Assembly: GCA_937924505.1 (NCBI GenBank)
Contig: CALDSR010000003.1
Location: forward strand, 36,447-100,446
DNA length: 64,000 nt
Direction: 5' to 3'
DNA from: an uncultured Granulosicoccus sp.
Lineage (GTDB): Bacteria; Pseudomonadota; Gammaproteobacteria; Granulosicoccales; Granulosicoccaceae
The notes beneath the pieces were generated by a model that was given only the letters and a program-made list of their open reading frames with translations, ran no database searches and was not told the origin of the DNA. This document shows, piece by piece, positions 18,238-28,606 of this stretch. Every line of letters begins with the position of its first letter. Positions within the stretch are counted from its first letter, which is position 1. The translations under genes and the position numbers were made by a program.

Positions 18238-18726
18238 ATTAATATACCTTAAATTGACTAACTCACAACGTTGATGTCAGGCGATTGGAGCTGAGAGTAT
18301 TTCGGTCTAATGCTCGGGGTGCCAGTTGCAGGAAATATTATATGTAGAAAATACGAGTAATTGATAAATGAAATGGTACTCGTCGTCGTTGGGGTAATCA
18401 GACAGTATCGCACCATCGTGTTGTATTCCAGCGTAGTCTGGCATCAAGCTTTATTTTGCACGCTTGAGTACCAGGTAGAACCGAATGTTTCGCAACATAA
18501 GCATTCGTTATAGTTGTAACTTAAATGGTTATTTCTCCATCAATCTGTTGTTCGTTAGACTTTGTCGTCAGGAGTTTGCCCAAGCAAGCTAACTCCGTTA
18601 AAAAAAAGCAGTCACAGTGAAGAAAGGCACTGGTGTTGGCGCCATAGGTGGCGTGAAGTCCAATCTTAAGAAGTCCAATCCTAAATAGTACGCGATCTTA
18701 AAGAGGTAAGTAAAAGGATGGTGATC
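18238..18726. other. 489-bp divergent intergenic region
   Basis: AT-rich stretch between the lysR-type gene (minus) and cytochrome P460 (plus), holding both promoters. No clear sigma70 pair is identified. Near the right end is a 15-bp tandem repeat (18655-18684). A very short Lys/Gly-rich frame (GTG 18617 to TAG 18688) overlaps that repeat; it is not called as a gene. Confidence 0.5.
18655..18684 (+). repeat. 15-bp tandem repeat, two copies
   Basis: GAAGTCCAATCTTAA (18655-18669) is followed immediately by GAAGTCCAATCCTAA (18670-18684), with 14 of 15 bases identical. It lies 43 bp before the P460 start, in its leader or promoter region. Confidence 0.85.
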
Positions 18727-19293
18727 ATGTTTACGAGGAACATTGCACGGGTAATGCTGTTTTTTTGTGCGGCATTGTTAGTCATGCAAATGTCTGTTGC
18801 TGCGGCCATGGACAAGTTCTCTCCCTATGTGGATGAGAACGGTACGATCTCTTTACCCAATGATTTTCGTCTGCACATGGTGCATCTTGGATCGTGGTTT
18901 GTCGCTGAAGGCGGCGCGAGTGGTTTTCATGATGTGTATACGGAAGCTGCCAGCGCCAAATTTTACAGGGAAAACGGCGCATTCCCGGATGGCGCGACGC
19001 TAGTGAAAGAGTTGCGTGCCCATCAGGCTGGTCAATACACCACTGGTGATAATGTCAATTTTGCCACCGACGGGTTGAAACAGTGGTTCGTGATGGTCAA
19101 GGATAGCACTGGCAGGTTTCCCGACAACCCGGTCTGGGGAGACGGCTGGGGTTGGGCATTGTTCAAGACGACAGATACCAGTGTCAATGCTGCATCCGAT
19201 TACAAGACCGATTGCCTGGGTTGCCATGTGCCAGCCAAGGATTCGGACTGGATCTATGTCGAGGCCTATCCAACATTAACCGCACCTGAGTAA
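18727..19293 (+). CDS. Cytochrome P460 family protein
   Basis: 188 residues from ATG 18727, chosen because AGGA lies 8 bp upstream; ATG 18718 is also in frame. A signal peptide (VMLFFCAALLVMQMSVAAA) exports it to the periplasm. The P460 fold pattern is visible (LPNDFRLHMVHLGSWFV, GWGWALF), with one c-type heme site CLGCHVPAKDSDWIYVEAYPTL at the end. Family members oxidise hydroxylamine or nitric oxide (P460), or bind NO (cytochrome c'-beta). The Lys that crosslinks heme in true P460 cannot be assigned by eye. Possible role in nitrosative stress. Confidence 0.88.
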   Translation: MFTRNIARVMLFFCAALLVMQMSVAAAMDKFSPYVDENGTISLPNDFRLHMVHLGSWFVAEGGASGFHDVYTEAASAKFYRENGAFPDGATLVKELRAHQAGQYTTGDNVNFATDGLKQWFVMVKDSTGRFPDNPVWGDGWGWALFKTTDTSVNAASDYKTDCLGCHVPAKDSDWIYVEAYPTLTAPE

Positions 19294-19304
19294 TAGTTGA
19301 ATCA

Positions 19305-19336
19305 CGAGCGCTAGTAGCAATCGCGAGCGCTAGTAG
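19305..19336 (+). repeat. 13-bp direct repeat between P460 and beta-propeller genes
   Basis: CGAGCGCTAGTAG occurs at 19305-19317 and 19324-19336 (19-bp spacing), just after the P460 stop. It contains the partial palindrome GAGCGCT. Too short to assign; possibly a protein-binding site or slippage product. Confidence 0.7.
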
Positions 19337-19370
19337 AATTAATATTCAATTGTAGAAAAGGAATATTGTT

Positions 19371-20627
19371 ATGCTCAATCAAGCTGTTAGACACATCGTT
19401 TCTTTAGCGCTACTTTCACCCATATTGGTGGCCTGTAGCTCCAGTGATGACGACGATTCGGCAGGTACCCCGCTGGACGGAAGTGCTATTGTCGGGGCCG
19501 TGTATGCAATGGACAATGGAGAGACGGTGAACAACATCGTCGCTTATGCTCGTGCTAACGACGGGTCGTTATCACTGGTTGGCTCAACGGCCACTGAAGG
19601 TCAAGGTACGGGCCCGAACAATGTTGCCAGTGGTCCGGGAGGGGATACTGTTGACCCATTAGCCTCTAACTACTCGCTACAAATGTCATCGGATAACCAG
19701 TTTCTTTTCGCAGTCAACGCGGGTTCTGATCAGATATCCTCTTTTTCGGTCAATGCTGACATGAGCCTGACCCATGTTTCGACCGTCGCCAGTGGCGGTG
19801 GCGACCCGGTCAGCATCGCTACCTCCGGCTCGACACTGTTTGTGGCAAACACAAATACCGGTGTCGGCGACATTGCGCCTTTCTCGATCGGTGCTGACGG
19901 CACCTTGAGCAGCGCTGGCGAAAGTATCGCGTTGAATGGTCGCCCAACGGCTATTGTGTTTAGTCCCGACAGCAACTCGTTGGTGGCAGCGCTGGTTGAT
20001 ACCAATCAGCTTCAGGTTTTCAGTGTCTCGGGTACATCGCTGTCGCAAACACAGCTCTTTACTTACCCGAGTTCACCCGAAGGGAGAAATGTTGCGAACC
20101 CATTCGGGTTGTCAGCATACGAGCGTGGTGGTGCCGAATTCCTGCTGGTTGGTGAAGCGCGCGTATTTGATGCAGACGGCAACGCGGCCCCGCAAACATC
20201 TTCCGTGTCAACGTTTTCCTTGTCGGGTGGTGCGGTGACTCCAGTGAACCTGGACATGCGTACTGATGCCGATAATGACGATACTGTTGGTCCGATTACT
20301 TCGTGCTGGGCGATCACAAACGACGACGGAACCTTGGGTTTTACATCAAATACCTTCTCCAACAACCTGTCATCCTTTACATTGGATGATTCGGGAAATG
20401 CAACCTTGAGTGTGTCTGCCGCCTTTCAGGATCCGGCAGAGGATTTCAACGACGTTGGCTTTACCGATCAGATGGCAATAGGCAGCAGGGTTTATCAGCT
20501 TGCTGGCGCATCCGGGGAAATCATCGTATTTGAGGCTGATGCGACGACAGGTGCTTTGACAGAGATTGATCGCGAATCCAGTGGACTGTCCTTGCTTGGT
20601 GGCAATCAGGGTATTACTGGTTTCTAG
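19371..20627 (+). CDS. Beta-propeller lipoprotein (lactonase-like)
   Basis: 418 residues with AAAAGGA upstream of ATG. Lipoprotein signal ALLSPILVAC (Cys about 22) is followed by an acidic SSSDDDDS spacer. The rest shows repeated blades of the 6-phosphogluconolactonase/3-carboxymuconate cyclase-like propeller type: QMSSDNQFLFAVNAGSDQISSFSVNADMSLTHV, TLFVANTNTGVGDIAPFSIGADGTL, VFSPDSNSLVAALVDTNQLQVFSV. No enzyme activity can be assigned; surface binding is as likely as lactonase activity. Convergent with davB. Confidence 0.82.
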   Translation: MLNQAVRHIVSLALLSPILVACSSSDDDDSAGTPLDGSAIVGAVYAMDNGETVNNIVAYARANDGSLSLVGSTATEGQGTGPNNVASGPGGDTVDPLASNYSLQMSSDNQFLFAVNAGSDQISSFSVNADMSLTHVSTVASGGGDPVSIATSGSTLFVANTNTGVGDIAPFSIGADGTLSSAGESIALNGRPTAIVFSPDSNSLVAALVDTNQLQVFSVSGTSLSQTQLFTYPSSPEGRNVANPFGLSAYERGGAEFLLVGEARVFDADGNAAPQTSSVSTFSLSGGAVTPVNLDMRTDADNDDTVGPITSCWAITNDDGTLGFTSNTFSNNLSSFTLDDSGNATLSVSAAFQDPAEDFNDVGFTDQMAIGSRVYQLAGASGEIIVFEADATTGALTEIDRESSGLSLLGGNQGITGF

Positions 20628-20815
20628 GAGAATCCGCTCCGGCGCGCGGCGTGCTGTCGCGCTGCCAACAAGGTCAATTGAGAGGTGGATTGCTCCAGTA
20701 GCTTAGCACTGCCGAACAGGGCGATTTCATTGGTGAGGGTTTGGTCGACACGGTGTACGGTCGGCCAAGGTTCAACGGGTGGCGGGAGGCGCGCGAGAAT
20801 ATTGCAGGCCCTGGA

Positions 20816-22468
20816 TCAGGCATCAAGATCAATGGGTGCCAGTTCACTGAATACATCGCCGGGGCCAGGATTGTCCGGATGCGTGTTTCCACCGATATGT
20901 TGCACAATCCCCCACACGGCATTCAATGCCGTTTGCACTGCGCCTTCCGCCCAACCCGGTGTCCATGACACATCATCGCCTGCGATAAAAATGCCTCGTT
21001 GTTCATGACTTTTGTCCGCTTGCATGAAGTGCGTGTACATACGGCGGTTGTAGCGATAGTGTCCGGGCAGGGCGCCCTTGAATGCCCCCAGAAAATTCGG
21101 GTCAGCTTCCCATGAAATGGTTATCGGTTGGCCAATGATATGTTGCCTGATGTCGAGCTTGGGATAGATTTTTCCAAGAGCGCTGAGCGCAAGCTCGACG
21201 CGTTTCTCAACCGGTAGCGGCAGCATCTTCAATGCATCTGCCATCCAAGTGTAACTTAAACAGATAACGCCTGGCTTGTTTTCACCGTTGTCGAACAAGT
21301 ATGTACCACGCGTCAATCGGTCAGTCAGTGTCATGCTCATGACAGGCTCGCCGGTATCCGGATCGATATCTTTCCAGAACGGGCGGTCGACCATGACAAA
21401 TGTCTTTGATGATTGCATATAGCTGGTTCGGTCCAGGGCCATCCAGTCATCCTGCGAGAACAAGGATTCATCCGTTTCGATGCTGGTGGTCAGGAGCCAA
21501 CTTTGACAGGTGGCGAGCACCACCGGAAACTCATGACGATTACCGAATTGGTCGGTGACAGCAAACAAGTTTTCGCCCTGACGATCAATGCGCTTTACAC
21601 CAGGTCGCGTTGCGCCACTGTTCAAGGACTCAAGCGATGTACCAGCGGGCCAATGTTCACACTCTGGCCTTGTCTGCCACAGGCGTCGAGGTAATTGCTC
21701 GGCACCACCGACAATGTAGTGCTGATTGTCGTCACATTCGGTCAGTACGACGCGGAGTATCTCGAGCATGGTGTTACGAAAGTCTGAATCCCATCCGCCG
21801 GTGCCAAAGCCTACTTGTCCAAACATCTCGCGATGTTTGAAGCTGAGTTGTTTGAAGGCGTTGCTGGTTGCGATGAAATCATAAAAAGTTCTGTCATCCC
21901 AGTTGCGCACCAGTGCATCCCAATAGTGTTTTACCCCGACAGCATCCTTGGCGCGGATGGCTTTCTGGATTTTTGTAAAGTGTGCTTCGGTTTCCAGTGC
22001 GTCCTGCCACGCGTGTGCGACGAGTTTGAAATCTTCGGGCAGATCATCGACCGTTCGAGCAATACGCGTAACACCTGCAAGGTCAATGACGGTGGTTCCA
22101 GCCGCTTCCGTCAAGGGGTTGGGGAAGGGTTCAAGCTTGAGGCCAGCGAGGCGTCGATAGTGATCAAAGGCGGTTGCCGATTCCGGAAAACGCATGCCAC
22201 CAAGTTCGGCCACGATATCGTGACCATTGGTAAAGCGTTGCGACCGCAGTCGACCACCCATACGGCCTTGTTCGAAAACGATCGGGCGTAGCCCGAGCTT
22301 CATCAGTTCATAGGCGGCGACCAGACCGGACATGCCTGCGCCAATGATGGCAACTGGTGTGCCGTGCTTTGCTGGCGGTACAGAACCGAGGCCTGACGGA
22401 TGCGTAAGCCAATCGTCATAAGCGAACGGAAAATCAGGCCCGAATACGGTAGTGCTGCTACCTGTCAT
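20816..22468 (-). CDS. davB: L-lysine 2-monooxygenase-like flavin amine oxidase (DavB)
   Basis: 550-residue FAD enzyme resembling Pseudomonas lysine 2-monooxygenase, which oxidatively decarboxylates L-lysine to 5-aminopentanamide. Close motif-level agreement is seen in FGPDFPFAYDDWLTHPSGLG, the dinucleotide fold VAIIGAGMSGLVAAYELMKLGL, AELGGMRFP, GQVGFGTGGWDSDF, MALDRTSYMQSSKTF, SWEADPNFLGAFKGALPGHYRYN and GIFIAGDDVSWTPGWAEGAVQTALNAVWG. The adjacent amidase davA supplies the next step. Tryptophan or arginine monooxygenases are related alternatives, but the davA partner favours lysine. Last gene of the minus-strand ubiG run, 22 bp after davA. Confidence 0.88.
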   Translation of the reverse strand: MTGSSTTVFGPDFPFAYDDWLTHPSGLGSVPPAKHGTPVAIIGAGMSGLVAAYELMKLGLRPIVFEQGRMGGRLRSQRFTNGHDIVAELGGMRFPESATAFDHYRRLAGLKLEPFPNPLTEAAGTTVIDLAGVTRIARTVDDLPEDFKLVAHAWQDALETEAHFTKIQKAIRAKDAVGVKHYWDALVRNWDDRTFYDFIATSNAFKQLSFKHREMFGQVGFGTGGWDSDFRNTMLEILRVVLTECDDNQHYIVGGAEQLPRRLWQTRPECEHWPAGTSLESLNSGATRPGVKRIDRQGENLFAVTDQFGNRHEFPVVLATCQSWLLTTSIETDESLFSQDDWMALDRTSYMQSSKTFVMVDRPFWKDIDPDTGEPVMSMTLTDRLTRGTYLFDNGENKPGVICLSYTWMADALKMLPLPVEKRVELALSALGKIYPKLDIRQHIIGQPITISWEADPNFLGAFKGALPGHYRYNRRMYTHFMQADKSHEQRGIFIAGDDVSWTPGWAEGAVQTALNAVWGIVQHIGGNTHPDNPGPGDVFSELAPIDLDA

Positions 22469-22490
22469 GTATGTTTGCCCGTTAAGTCTG

Positions 22491-23312
22491 TCAGTTTTTC
22501 TGCGCGCTTTTCATGTGCTGCTCGTAAAGCTGCGCACGACGATCACGATGGTAAGGCAGGCTTTTGCGAATCTCGCTGATGGCATTTTTCGACAGCATTG
22601 CAGTCAACAATCCTTGATCGGAGTCAGCATGAGCCAGGACTTCGCCATCAGGACCGGCTATGCAGCTCTTGCCCGCATACTCAAGACTGTTTTCGACACC
22701 ACAGTAGTTCGCGTAGGCTAGATACACCTGGTTCTCGGCAGCGCGTACCCGGGTGACATGGGTGGCGACAAAGTCCCACGGATGCATCAGTGCGGTTGGT
22801 ATCAGGATCAGCTCAGCGCCGGACAAGGCGTGGTGGCGTACTGTTTCAGGAAATTCCACGTCGTAGCAAATAAGCAGCCCGATCTTCCAACCCTTGTAGT
22901 TGACCAATGGTGCAAATGTGTTGCCCGGCTGGAACAGCTGCCGATCAAGGTCACCCCAAAGATGGGTCTTGCGATAGTGCCCGATTGATTGTCCTGTCTC
23001 ATCGATGAATTGGGTGCTGTTGTACAAGGCATCAGCGTCTTGTTCGATATAGCCATAGACAATCGCGATATTGTTGCGCTTTGCGATCGTTGTGATTTTA
23101 TTGAAAGCTTCGCCGTCTCGTCGTTCAGCCATGCGTTTCGCCGCATCGAGACTGATGTTGTATCCAGTAACACTTGCTTCCGGTAACAGCAACAGATCGT
23201 TACCCGCATCGGCGGCGACCTTGGCGTAGTCGTCGATGCGTTGCAGGCTGACTGTCAAAGCTTCCGGCGTTGGCGCATGTTGCAGCAAGGAAATATGCAG
23301 TGTATCGCTCAT
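22491..23312 (-). CDS. davA: 5-aminopentanamidase-like nitrilase-superfamily hydrolase (DavA)
   Basis: 273 residues. Carbon-nitrogen hydrolase catalytic triad visible: Glu in LLLLPEASVTGYN, Lys in HYRKTHLWGDLDRQLF, and Cys in GLLICYDVEFPE. Wider agreement with Pseudomonas DavA (NNIAIVYGYIEQD, YLAYANYCGVENSLEYAGKS). It hydrolyses 5-aminopentanamide to 5-aminovalerate plus ammonia after DavB. The downstream DavT/DavD enzymes are not in the window. Co-oriented, 19 bp after the SDR gene. Confidence 0.87.
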   Translation of the reverse strand: MSDTLHISLLQHAPTPEALTVSLQRIDDYAKVAADAGNDLLLLPEASVTGYNISLDAAKRMAERRDGEAFNKITTIAKRNNIAIVYGYIEQDADALYNSTQFIDETGQSIGHYRKTHLWGDLDRQLFQPGNTFAPLVNYKGWKIGLLICYDVEFPETVRHHALSGAELILIPTALMHPWDFVATHVTRVRAAENQVYLAYANYCGVENSLEYAGKSCIAGPDGEVLAHADSDQGLLTAMLSKNAISEIRKSLPYHRDRRAQLYEQHMKSAQKN

Positions 23313-23331
23313 AATTTCGAATGCCCCGGCG

Positions 23332-24120
23332 TTAGACGTTATGGAAAGCCTTGCCGTTGATCGCTCGATCTTGTCGACTGATCAACCAGTTAAGCGTGCC
23401 AAGTGCTTGTTCAGGCAGCGGCGATTCGTCTTCCTGTTCACCGGGAAAAGCGCGGCGTCGCAACGGTGTTCGCATGGGGCCTGGATCGAAACCGTTGATG
23501 GCCAGTTGCGAGAAACCGTCACCGCCATCGATGGGCTGATCATTTTCATCAGCGAGCATATGCATCATGGCCTGCAGTGCCTGTTTAGAGATGCCGTAGC
23601 CACCCCAGTAGGCACTTGGTTTGTTGTCCAGCAGGAACACCATACTGGCCAGTGTCGATTCTTTCAATAACGGCAACATGGCAAGCGACAACAAGCGTGC
23701 GCTGCTCAGATTTACAGACATGACACGCATCCATTCTGCGTGTGCAATACCGGTCATCGGCGTCGGCGTTCCGAGATCGGCTGCGGTATGCACAAGTGCG
23801 TCCAGCCCGCCCAATTCGTTATAAACCAGTTCGGCGAGCTCAGCGTAGGCGGCTTCATTTGCCTTGTCTTGTTCGATCGGAACGATGGCGGGTGTTTGGG
23901 CTCCGTTGGCAAGCAGTGCATCGTAGAGCTTCTCGAGCTTCTTTTCCTTTCTGGATATGAGCACAACCGTTGCACCGGCTGCGGCCAGGGATTTTGACAA
24001 GGCTGTGCCAAGGCCGCCGGTTGCACCGGTGATGGCAATGTTCTTTCCGACCAGTGCATTTGCTGCCAATTGGAACTGCTGTTGCTCTGCACTGGCCTGC
24101 TGGTAGTTGGGATCAATCAT
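23332..24120 (-). CDS. YciK-like short-chain dehydrogenase
   Basis: 262-residue Rossmann-fold SDR. Cofactor site ITGATGGLGTALSKSLA; VHTAADLG takes the place of NAG; active-site YGISK. The C-terminal RTPLRRRAFPGE segment recalls the YciK branch (R-x-AFP). The usual catalytic Ser before Tyr is not obvious: the segment reads VFLLDNKPSAYWGGYGISK, shorter than in YciK, so catalytic competence is uncertain. Lies between the squalene/phytoene-synthase-like gene and davA with gaps of about 20-25 bp. Confidence 0.85.
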   Translation of the reverse strand: MIDPNYQQASAEQQQFQLAANALVGKNIAITGATGGLGTALSKSLAAAGATVVLISRKEKKLEKLYDALLANGAQTPAIVPIEQDKANEAAYAELAELVYNELGGLDALVHTAADLGTPTPMTGIAHAEWMRVMSVNLSSARLLSLAMLPLLKESTLASMVFLLDNKPSAYWGGYGISKQALQAMMHMLADENDQPIDGGDGFSQLAINGFDPGPMRTPLRRRAFPGEQEDESPLPEQALGTLNWLISRQDRAINGKAFHNV

Positions 24121-24144
24121 GGGCTGGAGTGTACGCCACCAGGG

Positions 24145-24990
24145 CTAATGACGCCGGTGGCGCCAGGCAATATAGAACTTTCGGATGGGCGTCAAGGTCG
24201 CGCGCTCAGAGACAAGCCGGGTACCCCGGCGTTGCCAAAGTTTTAACTGCGCAGCCCGCAGTTTTGCCAGTCGCCACAACGGTAGTTGTTCGGATTGTTG
24301 TAATGCCGAGCATAGGGATTCATCAGAAAAAGCGCTGTCGAAACACGAAAGTGCATTGTTGATCGCTTCCTCGAGTATTGTCTTTGCGCCTTCAGTAGTC
24401 AGCGATTCTGGTGACAGCGAATGCCTGTCGTAGGTTTCATCGCTGAACACCGCAAATCCGCGATGCAGAAGATAAGGCAGGCGATAGAGACTGTCGTGCT
24501 TTGCAAATGCAAGGGCAAGATCTTCCGCTTGTATGGCCTGATTATTCAAGGGCTCCCGGTTGGTAGTGGTCGGCGTGTCGTCAGTATCCGCTTGTACGTC
24601 GTGCAATGCATCACTGAGTAAAGCCAGTCGGGATTTGAAAGAGGACAGCAACAGCTCGTTTGCTTCCTGGTCAGTCTGACTTTGCGTGTAACGGGTACTG
24701 GCGGCGCTGGACAATATCGACAGGCAATGGCGAATCGCTACCTGCTTACCCCCTAACAGTGCTTTATTTTCCTCGCAAGCTGGATGTCGTGGTGTCGATT
24801 TGGCCAGCCTCTCCAGTTCTTCGTGCCACCAATGGATTTTCTTCTCAGCGACCGTAGGCTCCTGCACGTCATCAAGGCTGCTCGACAGAGCATGGATCAG
24901 GGTCAGGCGCTTGAGGAAATTTATCCTTGCTGTTGGTTGTGTCCAGAGCAAGCTGTAGTACAAGCTTGATCCATCGTGAGGGGTGATCAC
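24145..24990 (-). CDS. Squalene/phytoene synthase-like protein
   Basis: 281 residues with a GTG start overlapping the ubiG stop (GTGA), so probably translationally coupled. The N-terminal [12 protein letters not shown] and [35 protein letters not shown] match the divergent squalene/phytoene synthase-like family of gammaproteobacteria. The paired DxxxD metal motifs of true synthases are not clear, so it may be a non-catalytic lipid-binding relative, as proposed for Coq/complex-I assembly members of this superfamily. The ubiG neighbour makes a quinone connection plausible but unproved. Confidence 0.72.
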   Translation of the reverse strand: MITPHDGSSLYYSLLWTQPTARINFLKRLTLIHALSSSLDDVQEPTVAEKKIHWWHEELERLAKSTPRHPACEENKALLGGKQVAIRHCLSILSSAASTRYTQSQTDQEANELLLSSFKSRLALLSDALHDVQADTDDTPTTTNREPLNNQAIQAEDLALAFAKHDSLYRLPYLLHRGFAVFSDETYDRHSLSPESLTTEGAKTILEEAINNALSCFDSAFSDESLCSALQQSEQLPLWRLAKLRAAQLKLWQRRGTRLVSERATLTPIRKFYIAWRHRRH

Positions 24991-25718
24991 TGCTGGCTGT
25001 TTGCGTCGTCAATTCGGGTGGCGGCGATCATGAAATTCACAGCGACATCATCCTCAAGCTTGTAGCGTTTGTTTAGCGGGTTGTAGGTCAGGCCGATGAT
25101 TTCATCAACCCGCAAGCCAGCTTGGCGACAGAAGCTATCGAGTTCGGAGGGTTTGATGAATTTGTCCCACTCGTGGGTGCCTCGAGGCAGTAGGCGAAGC
25201 ACGTACTCGGCACCAATGATGGCAAACAAATAGGATTTTGGATTGCGATTGATGGTTGAGAAAAATACCTTGCCACCAGGCTTTACCAACGCGCTACAGG
25301 CGGCCACGGTTGAAGCTGGGTCCGGGACATGTTCCAGCATTTCGAGACAAGTCACCACATCGAAACTGGCGGGTTCTCTTGCGGCGCAATCTTCTGCTGA
25401 AATAGCTTCGTAATCCAGGGTTGCGCCAACGTCCAGTGCATGCAGGCGGGCGACCGACAGCGGTGCATCGGCCAAATCTATACCAAGAACCTTGGCACCA
25501 GCGGTCGCCATCGATTCCGCGAGAATGCCGCCACCACAGCCCACATCGAGCACACGCGATTGCGTGAGATCCACACGATCCTGAATCCAGCCAAGGCGCA
25601 GGGGATTGATGTCATGCAGTGGCCTGAATTCGCTGTTCGGGTCCCACCAACGGCTGGCCAGTTCCTGAAATTTGGCGAGTTCGGCGGGGTCTACGTTGGG
25701 CGTGGTTGTAGTTGTCAT
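24987..25718 (-). CDS. ubiG: Ubiquinone biosynthesis O-methyltransferase
   Basis: SAM methyltransferase performing both O-methylations of ubiquinone synthesis. 243 residues from ATG 25718; the frame extends to 25775, but the extra 19 residues are unlike the family. Motifs: [32 protein letters not shown] motif [35 protein letters not shown] and KFIKPSEL. Divergent from gyrA, as in E. coli. First gene of a run ubiG - squalene/phytoene-like - SDR - davA - davB. Confidence 0.96.
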   Translation of the reverse strand: MTTTTTPNVDPAELAKFQELASRWWDPNSEFRPLHDINPLRLGWIQDRVDLTQSRVLDVGCGGGILAESMATAGAKVLGIDLADAPLSVARLHALDVGATLDYEAISAEDCAAREPASFDVVTCLEMLEHVPDPASTVAACSALVKPGGKVFFSTINRNPKSYLFAIIGAEYVLRLLPRGTHEWDKFIKPSELDSFCRQAGLRVDEIIGLTYNPLNKRYKLEDDVAVNFMIAATRIDDANSQQ

Positions 25719-25867
25719 GGAGGTAATTTTAACAGTCTCGGGGACCGGGTATGGATACAGCGAAGTCACGGTCAAATGCGGCTTGAAACTACGGTTTTCG
25801 GGCCCTGTGTGGTAGAATTACAAGGTTGATCTATCCCGATCGTAAACACTGATTGGCCCCGCAATAC

Positions 25868-28579
25868 ATGTCTGATTTTGCCAAAGAAATACTGCCCATC
25901 AATCTCGAGGATGAGATGCGGCAGTCCTTCCTCGATTACGCCATGAGCGTTATCGTATCGCGTGCCTTGCCGGATGTTCGAGACGGACTGAAACCTGTGC
26001 ATCGTCGCATTTTGTATGCAATGCACGAGCAAAGTTACAACTGGAATCGTCCTTACAAGAAATCGGCTCGCGTTGTCGGTGAAGTCATGGGTAAGTACCA
26101 CCCGCACGGCGACTCTGCCATTTACGATTCCATGGTCCGCATGGCGCAGCCTTTCAGTATGCGTTACATGATGGTTGATGGGCAGGGTAACTTTGGCTCA
26201 GTCGATGGTGATCCACCGGCGGCGATGCGTTACACCGAAGTGCGCATGGCCAAAATCACTCAGGAACTGCTGGCAGATATCGATCAGGAAACGGTCGACT
26301 TCATCCCTAACTATGATGGCTCTGAACGTGAGCCGGCTGTGTTGCCCTCACGCATTCCGAATCTGTTGGTCAATGGTGGAACCGGTATCGCTGTGGGCAT
26401 GGCGACAAACATTCCGCCGCACAATATTTCGGAAGTCATCAACGCCACGATTGCCATGCTTGATGATCCAACGATTACCGTTGAAGGTTTGATGGAGCAT
26501 CTTCCGGGGCCGGATTTCCCCACCAAAGGCATTATTAACGGCGCTCGCGGTATTCGCGAGGCTTATCGCACAGGGCGCGGCAAGATCTACGTTCGGGCCA
26601 AGGCCGATGTCGAACACAACGAGAAGACCGGCAAGGACACGATCATCGTTACCGAGCTGCCCTACCAGGTCAACAAGGCGCGTTTACTGGAAAAAGTTGC
26701 CGAGCTTGTAAAAGATAAAAAGATCGAAGGCATCACCGAACTACGCGACGAGTCCGATAAAGATGGCATGCGTGTCGTTATCGAGTTACGTCGCGGTGAG
26801 TCGGGCGATGTTCTGCTGAACCAGTTGTACAAGCAGACACAGTTGCAAGTGGTCTTCGGCATCAATATGGTCGCGCTCGATGAAGGGCAGCCAAAGCTTC
26901 TCAATCTTCATGATGTATTGGTTGCGTTTATTCGCCATCGGCGTGAAATCGTCACGCGGCGTACGGTTTATCTGCTGCGCAAGGCGCGAGAACGTGCCCA
27001 TGTATTGGAAGGTCTTGCGGTTGCACTGGCGAACATCGATCCAATCATTCAGCTGATCAAGGAATCACAGAATTCGCAGGAGGCCAAGGAAAAGCTGGTC
27101 GCGCAAACCTGGGAGCCGGGTATCGTCAGTGGCATGCTTGAGCGTGCGGGTGCAGAAGCTTCCAAGCCGGATAATCTGGGTGAGGAATTTGGCCTGCACG
27201 ATGGTCGCTACCAACTCACTGAAGTGCAGGCTCAGGCCATTCTCGATCTACGCCTGCATCGCCTGACCGGTCTCGAGCAAGACAAGATCGTTGAAGAGTA
27301 TCGTGAGATCCTTGAGCAGATCGAAGATTACCTGGACATCCTGACTGATCCCGAGCGCCTGCGTCTGGTTATTCGTGGTGAGCTGGTGGACATCATCGAT
27401 CAATACGGTGATCAGCGTAATACTGCAATCCAGGTCGATCATTCCGAAATGACGGTTGAGGATCTCATCGCTGATGAAGCGGTAGTCGTCACGCTGTCAC
27501 ATGGTGGTTATGCCAAGGCGCAGCCCTTGTCAGATTACCGTGCTCAACGTCGTGGTGGTCGCGGCAAGTCAGCCACCGCCATGAAGGATGAGGACTTTGT
27601 CGACAAGCTCTTTGTCGCCAGTATGCATGACACTGTATTGTTCTTTACCAGTGTCGGTAAGGTGTACTGGAAGCGTGTCTACGAATTACCGGTGGCCAGC
27701 CGCAACTCGCGCGGACGACCGATCGTCAATCTCCTGCCTTTGGAAGAAAACGAACGTGTCAACGCAGTACTGACCGTACGCGAATACACGGATACTGAAT
27801 TTGTCGTCTTCGCGACGAGTAAAGGTGTGGTCAAGAAAACCGCCTTGTCCGACTTTTCCCGTCCACGGACCAATGGCATCATTGCTATCGACTTGCGCGT
27901 TGATGATTTCCTGATCGATGTGGCGCTGACCAATGGCAATAACGATGTCATGTTGTTCTCAAGTGGTGGTCGAGCCATGCGTTTTAATGAAGCGAATGTA
28001 CGCAAGATGGGCCGAACCGCGGCGGGTGTTCGCGGTATCAAGATGCCGGAAGAGGATACGGTGATCGGTCTGATTGTCGTCGGCGAAGGCAGTATTCTGA
28101 GTGCCACCAAGAACGGCTATGGCAAACGCACACAGCCTGAGGACTATCCCACCAAAGGACGCGGTGGCATGGGTGTCATTGATATCAAGACATCCGAGCG
28201 TAACGGTCCGGTCATTGGTGCGGTGCAAGTACGTGATGATGACGAGATCATGTTGATCACCGATGGTGGCACCTTGGTTCGAACGGCCGTTGCCGAAGTG
28301 TCAACCGTCGGTCGTAACACGCAAGGTGTGCGGCTAATTCGCCTGACCGCCGGTGAGTCATTGGTCGAATTGACCGCGATCGACGAGGCTGATGCAAATA
28401 CTGATGAATTGGTCGATGAGTTGGATGGTGACGAAACCACGCCTGCCGCTACAGCTTCGGATACGGCAGACCGTTCTGATGCGGTTGCATCTGACGAAGA
28501 CAACTCGACACCAGATACCGCTGAAGACGCTGATCAAGACACCAGCGGCGGTGATGAAGACGATACTGACAACGCTTAG
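25868..28579 (+). CDS. gyrA: DNA gyrase subunit A
   Basis: Breakage-reunion subunit of gyrase. 903 residues from ATG 25868 ([17 protein letters not shown], as in the family); an upstream TTG at 25853 is not needed. The quinolone-resistance region [19 protein letters not shown] retains the sensitive-type Ser and Asp. Active-site Tyr is in [10 protein letters not shown]. The GyrA box QRRGGRGK is present, so this subunit wraps DNA. The last 60 or so residues are a highly acidic Asp/Glu/Thr tail, longer than in E. coli (875 residues). It heads the gyrA-serC-pheA-tyrA block. Confidence 0.98.
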   Translation: MSDFAKEILPINLEDEMRQSFLDYAMSVIVSRALPDVRDGLKPVHRRILYAMHEQSYNWNRPYKKSARVVGEVMGKYHPHGDSAIYDSMVRMAQPFSMRYMMVDGQGNFGSVDGDPPAAMRYTEVRMAKITQELLADIDQETVDFIPNYDGSEREPAVLPSRIPNLLVNGGTGIAVGMATNIPPHNISEVINATIAMLDDPTITVEGLMEHLPGPDFPTKGIINGARGIREAYRTGRGKIYVRAKADVEHNEKTGKDTIIVTELPYQVNKARLLEKVAELVKDKKIEGITELRDESDKDGMRVVIELRRGESGDVLLNQLYKQTQLQVVFGINMVALDEGQPKLLNLHDVLVAFIRHRREIVTRRTVYLLRKARERAHVLEGLAVALANIDPIIQLIKESQNSQEAKEKLVAQTWEPGIVSGMLERAGAEASKPDNLGEEFGLHDGRYQLTEVQAQAILDLRLHRLTGLEQDKIVEEYREILEQIEDYLDILTDPERLRLVIRGELVDIIDQYGDQRNTAIQVDHSEMTVEDLIADEAVVVTLSHGGYAKAQPLSDYRAQRRGGRGKSATAMKDEDFVDKLFVASMHDTVLFFTSVGKVYWKRVYELPVASRNSRGRPIVNLLPLEENERVNAVLTVREYTDTEFVVFATSKGVVKKTALSDFSRPRTNGIIAIDLRVDDFLIDVALTNGNNDVMLFSSGGRAMRFNEANVRKMGRTAAGVRGIKMPEEDTVIGLIVVGEGSILSATKNGYGKRTQPEDYPTKGRGGMGVIDIKTSERNGPVIGAVQVRDDDEIMLITDGGTLVRTAVAEVSTVGRNTQGVRLIRLTAGESLVELTAIDEADANTDELVDELDGDETTPAATASDTADRSDAVASDEDNSTPDTAEDADQDTSGGDEDDTDNA

Positions 28580-28606
28580 TGGTTCTGTCTGAGCGCTTTG
28601 GCTTCG

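Noticed and set aside
18617..18688. 23-codon Lys/Gly-rich frame as a gene
   Set aside because: Too short, no clear ribosome-binding site and no family; kept only as an observation.
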